A stretch of 35,117 nucleotides of DNA from an uncultured Flammeovirgaceae bacterium (GTDB taxonomy: Bacteria > Bacteroidota > Bacteroidia > Cytophagales > Cyclobacteriaceae), in NCBI GenBank assembly GCA_937899105.1, contig CALBPF010000359.1, forward strand, positions 1 to 35,117. Direction: 5' to 3'. Within the stretch, counting starts at the first letter, position 1. Every line of letters begins with the position of its first letter. Both the position numbers and the translations under genes were made by a program. Shown in pieces: positions 1 through 8,366 of this stretch. The notes under the pieces are model-generated. The model did not search any database, was not told the origin of the DNA, and saw only the letters and a program-made list of their open reading frames with translations.

Positions 1-1151
1 TACCCCTTAGAAAATATCTCCTCCAACTTATTTTCAAGTTGTTTGCCTCTTAAATTTTTACCTATTATCCTTCCTTCCGGGTCAAGAAGAAGAGCAAAAG
101 GAATCGCATTTATATTATATAGTTTGGCTGCATCGCTTTGCCAATACTTCAGGTCCGAGACTTGCGTCCAGTTAAGCCCATCTTGTTCAATAGCCTGAAG
201 CCAGTCTTGTCGGTTTCGATCGAGTGAAACACCAAAAACTTCAAAACCGCGATCATTGAACTTATTGTACATACGCACCACGTTAGGGTTTTCCATTCTA
301 CAAGGTCGACACCACTTCGCCCAGAAATCTACAAGTACATAATTCCCTCTAAGCGATGATAAGCTCACCATTTCACCATCAGGATTCGGTAGCCGTATGT
401 CAGGCGCTATCTCTCCAATCGCCAACTTCTTCATCCGTTCAACCTCTGCCACAAATTCGTTCACAACGGGTGAATTAGGTATTTCATTTTTAATTACGAC
501 GGCAAACTTGGAAAAGGTTTCAAAATTTTGGTCTTTATCCAGTATTCTACCATTTTTTAATATCTCTAACGCGCCAAGCGACGCTCCTACAGATTCAATT
601 TTAGCTGCCATCTGTTTTTTAAAGTTAGCGTCAAGTTCCAGGTATTTGGCCCTAAGTTCATCCATAACATTCTGATCTCCCGTCTGATTAGCCGCCATAA
701 AATCAGTATTGATTTGAGCTATCTCAGGTGATGATTGGAAAGCTTGATTTAGCTGTTGCATCTCCTGGATAAAATCATGGTCGGAAGAACCTATTACTTC
801 GGCATGACCATTTTGTGCATTACCATCTACATTTACGGTAATATTATCTTTATTTAAAATGAGGTTAACGGCCTGCTTATTATAAAAATTTAACTTGTAA
901 TAACCTGGGCTTTCAATATTTACTGCTTTCGAAAATTTGTATGTAGATTGATCAAAAGGCAATGTATCAATTACGGTAGTCACTCTTTGGCTTCCCTGAT
1001 ACTGCTCCAACAAGATGAGTCCATTTTGAGGATAGCCAACTGTTCCAGAAATTGTAATGAAATTACCTTCTTCTAAATGCGCCACTTCATTGGCTCCGCC
1101 AGTACAACTTATTAGAAATAAAACTGCTAAGACTAGGGTTATTTTTCTCAT
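1..1151 (-). CDS. TlpA-like thiol-disulfide lipoprotein with DUF4369 (3' end at window edge)
   Basis: Read directly from the minus strand; the stop codon lies at or beyond base 1, so 383 codons are visible. The N-terminus MRKITLVLAVLFLISC is a lipoprotein signal with lipobox LISC (lipidated Cys16). A beta-rich segment at about residues 30-120 resembles DUF4369, followed by a helical linker and a thioredoxin/AhpC-TSA domain from about residue 245. That domain has the redox motif WCRPC (Cys281, Cys284) and a cis-Pro loop near NAIPF. Family members are periplasmic, membrane-tethered thiol-disulfide oxidoreductases. The last readable residues (LEEIFSKG) look like a normal C-terminus, so very little is missing. 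It lies 46 nt after gatB on the same strand and may share its transcript. The client protein is unknown. Confidence 0.9.
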   Translation of the reverse strand, partial: MRKITLVLAVLFLISCTGGANEVAHLEEGNFITISGTVGYPQNGLILLEQYQGSQRVTTVIDTLPFDQSTYKFSKAVNIESPGYYKLNFYNKQAVNLILNKDNITVNVDGNAQNGHAEVIGSSDHDFIQEMQQLNQAFQSSPEIAQINTDFMAANQTGDQNVMDELRAKYLELDANFKKQMAAKIESVGASLGALEILKNGRILDKDQNFETFSKFAVVIKNEIPNSPVVNEFVAEVERMKKLAIGEIAPDIRLPNPDGEMVSLSSLRGNYVLVDFWAKWCRPCRMENPNVVRMYNKFNDRGFEVFGVSLDRNRQDWLQAIEQDGLNWTQVSDLKYWQSDAAKLYNINAIPFALLLDPEGRIIGKNLRGKQLENKLEEIFSKG

Positions 1152-1197
1152 ACCTTAAATAATCGTTTTTATGTCAATAAGGTTTCAGGAAGTAAAA

Positions 1198-2646
1198 CTA
1201 AGACTCATTTAGCTTAGCCACCAAAATCTGATTGGCCTCTTTCGGATTTAATTTACCAGCGCCTTTTTTCATTAGTTCACCCATAAACATTCCTAATAAA
1301 GCCTTACCTTTTTTTGATGATTTATACTCAATGACTTTATCAGGAAAGGCTCTGAGAACTTCATCAACTAATTTTTCAACATCAATACCATTCTCGCTTA
1401 ACAGTACTCCTAATTCTGTTGAAATAGTGCGGACATCTAATGAAGGCTTGTCAGCTACAGCATTAAACAGTTTGTCTGAAGCCGAAGAAAAACTCAGTTG
1501 TTCCTCATCAATTAGGTTTATTAAATCTGCCAGTTGTTTTGCCGTAAGTGGCTGTAATTCAGTATTGATATTCTGATGGGATCTAATCGGTCCCATCATC
1601 CAATTTGCAATACCCTTGTAACTCCTGGTTTTTTCTGCTACTTCTTCAAAGAAAGTAACTCTTTCTTTTGATTCCGAAATGAAAGCAGCATCATATTCAG
1701 ATAGTTGATATTGGTTTATCAACTTCTGCTTTATTTCCCATGGAAGCGCCGGCATTTCTGCCTTAATTGCATCAAGCCAATCTTCCGATATACGAAGTGG
1801 GCTTAGGTCAGGGTCCGGAAAGTACCTGTAGTCATTCAGCTCTTCCTTGGTACGCATGGCATAAGTCCGAACTTTTTCAGAATCAAATAATCGGGTTTCG
1901 CTGATCACCTCACCGCCATTATTTACAACTCCAATCTGTCTTAATACCTCAAATTCAATAGCTTTTTGCACAAATTTGATAGAATTCAGGTTTTTGATTT
2001 CCACTTTCCTACCCAAAGTTTTATCACCTTTCGGTTTGATAGACACATTGGCATCACAACGAAGCGATCCTTGTTCCATATTACCATCGCATACATCTAA
2101 ATGCCGTACCAAACGTCTGATTTCTATTAAGAAAGCGCCCGCTTCTTGTGCAGACCAAAGATTGGGTTCCGTCACTATTTCTATGAGCGGTACACCTGCC
2201 CTATTTAAATCAATTAATGTATCGGAATCATGGTCATTATGTATGGACTTTCCTGCATCCTCCTCAATGTGAATGCGATTTAATCTGACCTGCCGCTCAG
2301 TATCCGTACCCCTGAAAATCACCACGTTTCCACCTACACATATTGGAGTTCTGTCTTGCGTAAGTTGATAGCCCTTTGGCAAATCCGGATAAAAGTAGTT
2401 TTTTCTATCGAAGATTTGCTCTCTTGATATCTCGCAGGAGCAGGCCAGGCCCATTTTGATGGCGAGTTCCACCACTTTTTTGTTAAGCTTTGGAAGCGTA
2501 CCCGGATGTGCCAGGGAAACTACACTCACATTGGCATTGGGAGGCGCTCCATAAGTGGTAGCATCCGCCGCATAGATTTTTGACGCTGTCAGTAATTGAG
2601 CATGGACCTCAAGCCCTATAACAATATCATACTCAGGAGTGCCCAT
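1198..2646 (-). CDS. gatB: Asp-tRNA(Asn)/Glu-tRNA(Gln) amidotransferase subunit B
   Basis: 482 residues, the usual GatB length. GatB activates the carboxylate of mischarged Glu-tRNA(Gln) or Asp-tRNA(Asn) by phosphorylation and amidates it with ammonia channelled from GatA, within the cytoplasmic GatCAB complex. Family motifs are visible: IGLEVHAQL near the start, the FDRKNYFYPDLPKGYQ segment, the EIKNLNS block and YRYFPDPDL. The C-terminal part has the helical, YqeY-like tail domain (about residues 330-482). The start ATG overlaps the alaS stop by one base (TAATG), so the two genes are translationally coupled. gatA and gatC are not in the window. Confidence 0.97.
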   Translation of the reverse strand: MGTPEYDIVIGLEVHAQLLTASKIYAADATTYGAPPNANVSVVSLAHPGTLPKLNKKVVELAIKMGLACSCEISREQIFDRKNYFYPDLPKGYQLTQDRTPICVGGNVVIFRGTDTERQVRLNRIHIEEDAGKSIHNDHDSDTLIDLNRAGVPLIEIVTEPNLWSAQEAGAFLIEIRRLVRHLDVCDGNMEQGSLRCDANVSIKPKGDKTLGRKVEIKNLNSIKFVQKAIEFEVLRQIGVVNNGGEVISETRLFDSEKVRTYAMRTKEELNDYRYFPDPDLSPLRISEDWLDAIKAEMPALPWEIKQKLINQYQLSEYDAAFISESKERVTFFEEVAEKTRSYKGIANWMMGPIRSHQNINTELQPLTAKQLADLINLIDEEQLSFSSASDKLFNAVADKPSLDVRTISTELGVLLSENGIDVEKLVDEVLRAFPDKVIEYKSSKKGKALLGMFMGELMKKGAGKLNPKEANQILVAKLNES

Positions 2647-5267
2647 TAAAGAATTGATGAAGCTTTATTCACCACTGCATCAAGACCATCGATATTTTTA
2701 CCCCCCGCAGTAGCAAAGAATGGCTGGCCTCCACCACCACCTTGTATTTCTTTGGCTAAATCTCTGACGATGGTTCCAGCATTTAGCTCTTTCTCACTTA
2801 CCAGATTATCTGAGATAGTCACTGCTATCTGCGGCTTGCCATGAATATCTGCCGCCAACACCATGAACAAATCACTCACCTCTTTTCTTAGCTCAAATGA
2901 GAGCTGTTTAAGCACATCGGCTGAAGGCAACTTCACCTTTTTTACTATTCTCTTAACCCCTTCAGTATTCACCACTTCAGCAAGCAATTCTCTTTTTATA
3001 TTCTTTGCCTGACTGTTATGTAAACCTTCAACCTCTTTCTCAAGCTTACTTTTTTGATCTATCAGACTCTCAACCGCAGCTTTCAGATCTTTGGGATTTT
3101 TCAAAAGTTCTTTAAGCTCATTGGCTAAGTCTAGTTGTTTGTCAATGAAATCAATAGCTCCCTGACCCGTTAATGCCTCTATTCTACGAATGCCAGCAGC
3201 AATAGAGCCCTCAGATATGATTTTGAAAAGTCCTATATTACCAGTAGACGAAACATGGGTACCACCACAAAGTTCAACAGAAAAGTCTTTGTTAAAGGTA
3301 ATCACTCGAACCTCATCTCCATATTTCTCACCGAACAAGGCCATCGCACCCATTTGCTTCGCTTCCTCAATGGGAACACTTCGTTTTTCGTCAAGCTGAA
3401 TATTCTCTCTAATGCGTTCATTCACAAGCCGATCAACTCTTGAAATTTCTTCATAGCTCATTTTCTGAAAATGAGAAAAATCAAAGCGTAAGACGTTTTC
3501 ATTAACGAGTGAGCCACGCTGTTCTACATGGCTCCCTAACACCTCCCTGAGTGCAGCGTGTAACAAATGAGTAGCGGAATGATTGCCCATGGTAGCCACT
3601 CGTTTATCAACATCTACACTAGCTCCAAAGGTTTTTCGTAGCTCTTCAGGTAGCTTGTCCACAAAATGAACAATGAGATCATTCTCCTTTTTTGTATCTA
3701 AGACCCTGATTTTTTCAGTATCACTAATCAACAATCCGGTATCTCCTACCTGGCCTCCGCTTTCAGCATAAAATGGGGTAGTATCCAATACTAACTGAAA
3801 TACTTCTTTCCCCTTTTGCTTTAGCCTACGGTACTTTACAATTTTCGATTTGGCTTCAAGATTGTCATATCCTATGAATTCGATATCATCTTTTTCCTGA
3901 ACTATCATCCAATCACCTGTTTCTTTGGCTGCATCAGCTTTCGAACGACTCTTTTGCTGGGCCATTTCTTCCCCGAAACCTGCTTCATCAACGTTCAAAT
4001 TGTTTTCCCTGGCTATCAAAGCGGTAAGATCATAGGGAAATCCGTAAGTATCATACAGTTCAAAAGCAACGCCTCCCGGAATAGTTTTCTCTCCCGTAGT
4101 GTTAAGCTGTGACCTAAGAGCGTCTAACTTTTTTAGTCCATTTTCCAATGTTCTCAAAAAAGCTATTTCCTCTTGTTGAATAACTTTTTTTACAAAATCA
4201 TGTTGACCCTTGAGTTCAGTAAAAATGTCACCAAACTGGTCTACAAGCAGATCAACCAGGCTAAACAAAAATGGCTCCTTTATATTAAGAAAGGTGAATC
4301 CGTATCTAACCCCTCTTCTAAGAATTCTGCGGATTACGTATCCTGCACCTGTATTAGAAGGCAGTTGACCATCGGAAATGGCAAAGCTAATGGCACGAAC
4401 ATGGTCGGCCATAACGCGCATAGCTATATCTGTTTTTTCATTTTCATTGTATCTAATACCAGCGCGGTCACTGATATGTTCGATTAAAGGCGTGAATACA
4501 TCCGTCTCATAATTTGACGATTTGTTTTGAATAGCCATACAAAGACGTTCAAAGCCCATGCCAGTATCTACATGCTTCTCAGGCAGGTTTTGCAATTCTC
4601 CAGAGGAAAGTCGATTGAACTCCATAAATACAAGATTCCACACCTCAACTACCAATGGATGATCCATATTTACCAGCTCTTTACCCAGTATCTTATCCAC
4701 TTCAGACTGAGGTCTGAGATCAATATGGATCTCTGAACATGGGCCACATGGGCCTGTATCGCCCATTTCCCAAAAGTTATCCTTCTTTGAGCCAAAAAGG
4801 ATTCTATCCTCATTTATGAGCTTCTTCCATAAGTCAAAAGCTTCCTGATCTACAGGTAGTCCATCGCCTTTATCTCCACCAAAAACGGAAACGTACAGCC
4901 TGTCTTTCGGTAGCTTGAATATGTCAACCAGAAGTTCCCATGCCCATGCAATAGCTTCCTTTTTGAAATAATCGCCAAACGACCAATTACCAAGCATTTC
5001 GAACATGGTGTGGTGATAGGTGTCAAGTCCTACTTCTTCGAGATCGTTGTGTTTTCCGGAGACTCGTAAACACTTTTGGGTATCTGCTACTCGCCTATTT
5101 TGCGGCGTCTGATTTCCTAGAAAATAATCCTTGAACTGGTTCATCCCAGCATTCGTAAACATCAATGTTGGATCATCTTTATTTACGAGTGGCGCTGATT
5201 GTACAATTTGATGTTGCTTACTTTCAAAAAAACCGAGAAATGCTTTCCTTATCGACCTGGAATCCAT
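2646..5267 (-). CDS. alaS: Alanine--tRNA ligase
   Basis: 873 residues, full length. Attaches alanine to tRNA(Ala) in the cytoplasm. The class II aminoacylation core is at the N-terminus (PTLMFTNAGMNQFKDYFLG; GDTGPCGPCSEIHID; the GMGFERL motif). The editing domain carries its zinc ligands: HSATH (His563, His567) and CGGTH (Cys667, His671). A coiled-coil stretch at about residues 715-765 precedes the C-Ala domain, which ends in the Gly-rich GGGGGQPFFATAGG motif. It is the first gene of a probable alaS-gatB-tlpA-like operon, divergent from the M23 peptidases. No anomaly seen. Confidence 0.98.
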   Translation of the reverse strand: MDSRSIRKAFLGFFESKQHQIVQSAPLVNKDDPTLMFTNAGMNQFKDYFLGNQTPQNRRVADTQKCLRVSGKHNDLEEVGLDTYHHTMFEMLGNWSFGDYFKKEAIAWAWELLVDIFKLPKDRLYVSVFGGDKGDGLPVDQEAFDLWKKLINEDRILFGSKKDNFWEMGDTGPCGPCSEIHIDLRPQSEVDKILGKELVNMDHPLVVEVWNLVFMEFNRLSSGELQNLPEKHVDTGMGFERLCMAIQNKSSNYETDVFTPLIEHISDRAGIRYNENEKTDIAMRVMADHVRAISFAISDGQLPSNTGAGYVIRRILRRGVRYGFTFLNIKEPFLFSLVDLLVDQFGDIFTELKGQHDFVKKVIQQEEIAFLRTLENGLKKLDALRSQLNTTGEKTIPGGVAFELYDTYGFPYDLTALIARENNLNVDEAGFGEEMAQQKSRSKADAAKETGDWMIVQEKDDIEFIGYDNLEAKSKIVKYRRLKQKGKEVFQLVLDTTPFYAESGGQVGDTGLLISDTEKIRVLDTKKENDLIVHFVDKLPEELRKTFGASVDVDKRVATMGNHSATHLLHAALREVLGSHVEQRGSLVNENVLRFDFSHFQKMSYEEISRVDRLVNERIRENIQLDEKRSVPIEEAKQMGAMALFGEKYGDEVRVITFNKDFSVELCGGTHVSSTGNIGLFKIISEGSIAAGIRRIEALTGQGAIDFIDKQLDLANELKELLKNPKDLKAAVESLIDQKSKLEKEVEGLHNSQAKNIKRELLAEVVNTEGVKRIVKKVKLPSADVLKQLSFELRKEVSDLFMVLAADIHGKPQIAVTISDNLVSEKELNAGTIVRDLAKEIQGGGGGQPFFATAGGKNIDGLDAVVNKASSIL

Positions 5268-5306
5268 CTAGTTATGAAAAAATTTAATAATTTCGCTCTA
5301 AGGCGG

Positions 5307-5314
5307 TAAATTTG
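5307..5314 (+). promoter_or_regulatory. Possible -7 box for the M23 peptidase pair
   Basis: TAAATTTG is an exact match to the Bacteroidota -7 consensus TAnnTTTG in the 165-nt divergent spacer between alaS and the first M23 gene. There is no clear TTG about 20 nt upstream, and the implied leader of about 110 nt is long, so this is only a candidate. Confidence 0.25.
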
Positions 5315-5432
5315 TAGAAATTTAATATCTTACACTTAGTCTATTCTTAGTAAAACGGCTTTTAAAGCTCATTTTTTTAACTTAACCTTGACGTAAGAGC
5401 GCAAAAATAGCAGTTTTTAATAGAGATCATCC

Positions 5433-6416
5433 ATGGCCAGAATAAAATATTACTATGACACGGAGACATGTCGTTATGAGCGCGCGAAAGTCACCAAATC
5501 GGATGTTCTGATAAATTTGATGGGTTTTTTGACAGTTGCTCTGATCATAGCCTTGGCGCTGGTATTAGTTTACAACACTTACTTTGAAACAGCTGTAGAA
5601 AAGGCCTTACAAAAAGAAAACGAAGAACTTCTTGAACATTATAGTGTACTTGAAAATGAAATGACCGAAGTGCAAGAAGTTATTACTGCGCTAGAAGAGC
5701 GCGACAATAATATTTACCGAAAAATATACGAGGCTGAGCCGCTCCCATTAGAAGTGAGGCAAGCGGGAATAGGTGGTAAAGAACGGTATAAGGCCATTTT
5801 AGAGAAAGGTCTTGCTGATAAAGCCTTGGTAATTTCTACTGCGCAAAAGATTGATTTAATAAAAAGAAAAGCTTCCATTCAAAACCAGTCGTTCGATGAG
5901 CTTATACAATTGGCAAGAGACAAAGGTACATTGAACACAATTCCAGCGATTCAACCGGTCAAAAATCCGGAATTAACCAAATTAGTGTCCGGCTTCGGAA
6001 TGAGGATCAACCCATTTCACAAGGCCAGGGTTATGCATGAAGGTCTTGATTTTGCCGCTCCAAGAAATACTCCTGTGCATGCAACGGCTGATGGAAAAGT
6101 AATAATAGCTAAAGAGAATAAAGTAATTGAAGCCGGATACGGAAGTTACGTTCAAGTTGATCATGGCAACGGCTATGAAACGAAATATGCTCACTTAGGC
6201 AGTTTATCCGTAGAAAAGGGAGATGCTGTTAAACGAGGAGATATCATTGGTTATGTGGGAAGTACAGGTGGTTCTATAGCTCCTCATGTACACTATGAAG
6301 TAATCAAAGAGGGTAATAAAATAGATCCTGTGAATTTTTTTATGTACGGATTAAGTGACGGTGATTACAAAAAGTTGTTGAAACTTGCAAGACGTGAAAA
6401 TCAGTCATTTGATTAA
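5433..6416 (+). CDS. Membrane-anchored M23 (LytM-type) peptidase, copy 1
   Basis: 327 residues. A short cytoplasmic N-terminus (MARIKYYYDTETCRYE) is followed by one transmembrane helix (about 25-48), a coiled coil (about 51-95) and a C-terminal peptidase_M23 domain (about 180-300). The zinc/catalytic signature is intact: HxxxD in MHEGLDF (His202, Asp206), GYETKYAHL, and HxH in APHVHYE (His285, His287). M23 enzymes cut peptidoglycan cross-bridges; this one should act in the periplasm while tethered to the inner membrane. Because the residues are intact it is predicted to be an active enzyme and not an EnvC/NlpD-type degenerate activator. A paralogue follows after 28 nt. Confidence 0.92.
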   Translation: MARIKYYYDTETCRYERAKVTKSDVLINLMGFLTVALIIALALVLVYNTYFETAVEKALQKENEELLEHYSVLENEMTEVQEVITALEERDNNIYRKIYEAEPLPLEVRQAGIGGKERYKAILEKGLADKALVISTAQKIDLIKRKASIQNQSFDELIQLARDKGTLNTIPAIQPVKNPELTKLVSGFGMRINPFHKARVMHEGLDFAAPRNTPVHATADGKVIIAKENKVIEAGYGSYVQVDHGNGYETKYAHLGSLSVEKGDAVKRGDIIGYVGSTGGSIAPHVHYEVIKEGNKIDPVNFFMYGLSDGDYKKLLKLARRENQSFD

Positions 6417-6444
6417 TTTTTTAAACTGAGTCCGTCCGTCTACA

Positions 6445-7425
6445 ATGGCAAAAGTTAGATACTACTACAATACAGCGACATGCAAGTACGAGCCTATTCG
6501 GGCCACTAAGACAGGTATGTTCTGGAATTTTATGGGTTTTACAGCCATCTCCTTTGTGCTAGCTATAGGTATAATATATTTCTATCGCACTAATTTCACC
6601 CCGATAAAGGAGTCCGTTTTGCGCGCTGAAAATGAGCAACTTAAACTCGATTGGACGATTTTAAATGAGGAACTGCAAACGGCCTATAGCCATATTGAAG
6701 AATTGGAGTTTAAAGATGACCATATTTACCGCGTGATCTTGGATACAGAGCCTATTCCTTCAACCATTAGAGCGGCTGGTACAGGAGGACATGATAGATA
6801 TGAGTCACTTTCAAATGGTAAGCTGTCTGACCCTAGGAGGATAATCAGCGCTTATCGTGAGGTGGATGACTTGAAGAAGAAGCTGTATATTCAAAGTAAG
6901 TCTTACGACGAAATTTCAACCATTCTTGAAGAAAAAGAACGCATTTGGTCATCAAGGCCGGCTATACAGCCTATTAACAATAAAGAGCTAAAACGTATAG
7001 CAGGTGGCTTTAACCCCAAGAGATTCCATCCTATTTTGAAGAAAATTCATCCTCACGAAGGTATTGATTTCTCCGCAGATATTGGGACACCTATTTATGC
7101 GACAGGTGATGGAGTTGTGACTAAAGCCTACAGATCAACTACTTACGGTAACGCGATCTTCATTGATCATGGTTATGGATACCAAACTAGGTATGCACAT
7201 CTGAATGAGTTCAATATAAGAAATGGTGAGCCCGTTAAAAGGGGTCAGGTAATAGGTTATGTAGGCAATACAGGACGATCTCAAGGCCCACACTTACACT
7301 ATGAGGTACTGTTCAAGTACAAGGCCATTGACCCAATTAACTTTTTCCAGCGTGATCTGGATAATGAGGAGTATGAAAAGGTGATCGAGCTTTCTAAGAA
7401 AGAAACTACGCCACTCGATTATTAA
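6445..7425 (+). CDS. Membrane-anchored M23 (LytM-type) peptidase, copy 2
   Basis: 326 residues, collinear with the preceding gene from end to end. It has the same N-terminal signature (MAKVRYYYNTATCKYE), a transmembrane helix at about 26-47, a coiled coil at about 55-92, the linker motif RAAGTGGHDRYE (RQAGIGGKERYK in copy 1), and an M23 domain with HEGID (His204, Asp208) and GPHLHYE (His283, His285). Likely cotranscribed with copy 1 and derived from it by tandem duplication. The peptidase loops differ more than the scaffold: copy 2 has GGFNPKRFHPILKKIHPHEG where copy 1 has SGFGMRINPFHKARVMHEG. This suggests different substrates or partners. It converges on the ArsC-family gene with only 7 nt between them. 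Confidence 0.92.
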   Translation: MAKVRYYYNTATCKYEPIRATKTGMFWNFMGFTAISFVLAIGIIYFYRTNFTPIKESVLRAENEQLKLDWTILNEELQTAYSHIEELEFKDDHIYRVILDTEPIPSTIRAAGTGGHDRYESLSNGKLSDPRRIISAYREVDDLKKKLYIQSKSYDEISTILEEKERIWSSRPAIQPINNKELKRIAGGFNPKRFHPILKKIHPHEGIDFSADIGTPIYATGDGVVTKAYRSTTYGNAIFIDHGYGYQTRYAHLNEFNIRNGEPVKRGQVIGYVGNTGRSQGPHLHYEVLFKYKAIDPINFFQRDLDNEEYEKVIELSKKETTPLDY

Positions 7426-7432
7426 GGGCACA

Positions 7433-7774
7433 CTACAACAAGGGTAATATATTTTCAGGAGGGCGGCCGATTATTGCTTTATCACCCTTCACTACAATAG
7501 GCCTTTCTATGAGCTTTGGATGCTTAACCATAATTTTTATCCATTCAGCGCCAGTAAAGGTATTTCCTTTAAATTTTTCTTTAAATATGCCTTCACTCTT
7601 TCTCAGCAACTCTGGAGGAGAAATACCTAGTTTTCCTATTATTTCAGTCAACTCTTCTTGAGATGGAGGGGTTATTAAATACTCCACTATCTCCGGCTCA
7701 ACTCCTGAATCAGTAATAAGCTTAAGTGTTTCACGACTCTTTCTACATCTCGGATTGTGATAGATTCGCATCAT
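7433..7774 (-). CDS. ArsC/Spx-family reductase (arsenate reductase-like)
   Basis: 113 residues, the size of glutaredoxin-dependent ArsC. The N-terminal [14 protein letters not shown] matches the ArsC active-site loop, with the nucleophile at Cys10 and CRKS in place of E. coli CGTS. The three arginines that bind the oxyanion in E. coli ArsC have counterparts here (LLRKSE, IERPIVV, IGRPPE), so reductase chemistry is plausible. There is no arsenite pump or ArsR nearby, so the physiological substrate is uncertain and a general thiol-reductase or Spx-like role remains possible. The ATG overlaps the hslV stop as ATGA; a second ATG follows immediately (MM), so the start could be 7771. Confidence 0.85.
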   Translation of the reverse strand: MMRIYHNPRCRKSRETLKLITDSGVEPEIVEYLITPPSQEELTEIIGKLGISPPELLRKSEGIFKEKFKGNTFTGAEWIKIMVKHPKLIERPIVVKGDKAIIGRPPENILPLL

Positions 7775-8307
7775 AATTCCTCAATGATGAGATTATGATT
7801 AGTATAAATGCAGATATCAGCGGCTATATCTAGGCTCTCTTTGACTATTTCCTTAGCAGATAGTCCTGTGGCATGTTTTTTTAGCGCATATGCAGCCGAT
7901 TGTGCATACATCGCTCCTGAGCCGATAGCGGCAATTTGATTATCAGGCTCCAATACATCTCCGGTTCCGGAGACCACAAGCACCTCATCTTTGTCTGCAG
8001 TAATAAGCATGGCCTCAAGTTTTCTTAGGTAACGATCAGTTCTCCAGTCTTTGGCCAACTCAATTGCAGCGCGTTTCATATTTCCGCCGTAACTATTTAA
8101 CTTTTCATCGAACCGCTCTAATAGGGTGAACGCATCTGCCGTAGAACCTGCAAAACCGGTAACAATTTTACCATCTTGTAATTTTCTAATTTTCTTTACA
8201 TTACTTTTAGCCACGTAGTTTCCCATTGTAGCCTGCCCGTCAGCGCCTATGGCTACTTTGCCGTCGTGAATAACTGCAAGCACTGTTGTAGATCTTATTT
8301 TGGTCAT
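7771..8307 (-). CDS. hslV: ATP-dependent protease subunit HslV
   Basis: 178 residues, full length. HslV is the proteolytic subunit of the HslVU protease: two hexameric rings with N-terminal Thr nucleophiles, fed by the HslU unfoldase. The family blocks [21 protein letters not shown] and [14 protein letters not shown] are present. The Thr aligned with the E. coli nucleophile (Thr2) is Thr7 here, behind the extension MTKIRS, so a short propeptide would have to be removed. hslU is not in the window. It follows pdhC after a 59-nt gap that contains a hairpin and overlaps the ArsC-family gene by 4 nt. Confidence 0.96.
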   Translation of the reverse strand: MTKIRSTTVLAVIHDGKVAIGADGQATMGNYVAKSNVKKIRKLQDGKIVTGFAGSTADAFTLLERFDEKLNSYGGNMKRAAIELAKDWRTDRYLRKLEAMLITADKDEVLVVSGTGDVLEPDNQIAAIGSGAMYAQSAAYALKKHATGLSAKEIVKESLDIAADICIYTNHNLIIEEL

Positions 8308-8324
8308 AAATGTATGGATATAAC

Positions 8325-8352
8325 TAGCCCTGACAATATATTGCCAGGGCTA
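8325..8352 (-). terminator. Hairpin between pdhC and hslV
   Basis: Perfect 8-bp inverted repeat TAGCCCTG / CAGGGCTA with a 12-nt loop. It lies just after the pdhC stop and ends 17 nt before the hslV ATG. There is no strong U-tract on the minus strand, so it may be a weak terminator for pdhC, a processing site, or a structure in the hslV leader. Confidence 0.5.
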
Positions 8353-8366
8353 ACAGCTTCTTATAC

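Noticed and set aside
7433..7774. An arsenic-resistance operon
   Set aside because: There is only an ArsC-family gene, overlapping hslV; no ArsB, Acr3 or ArsR is nearby.
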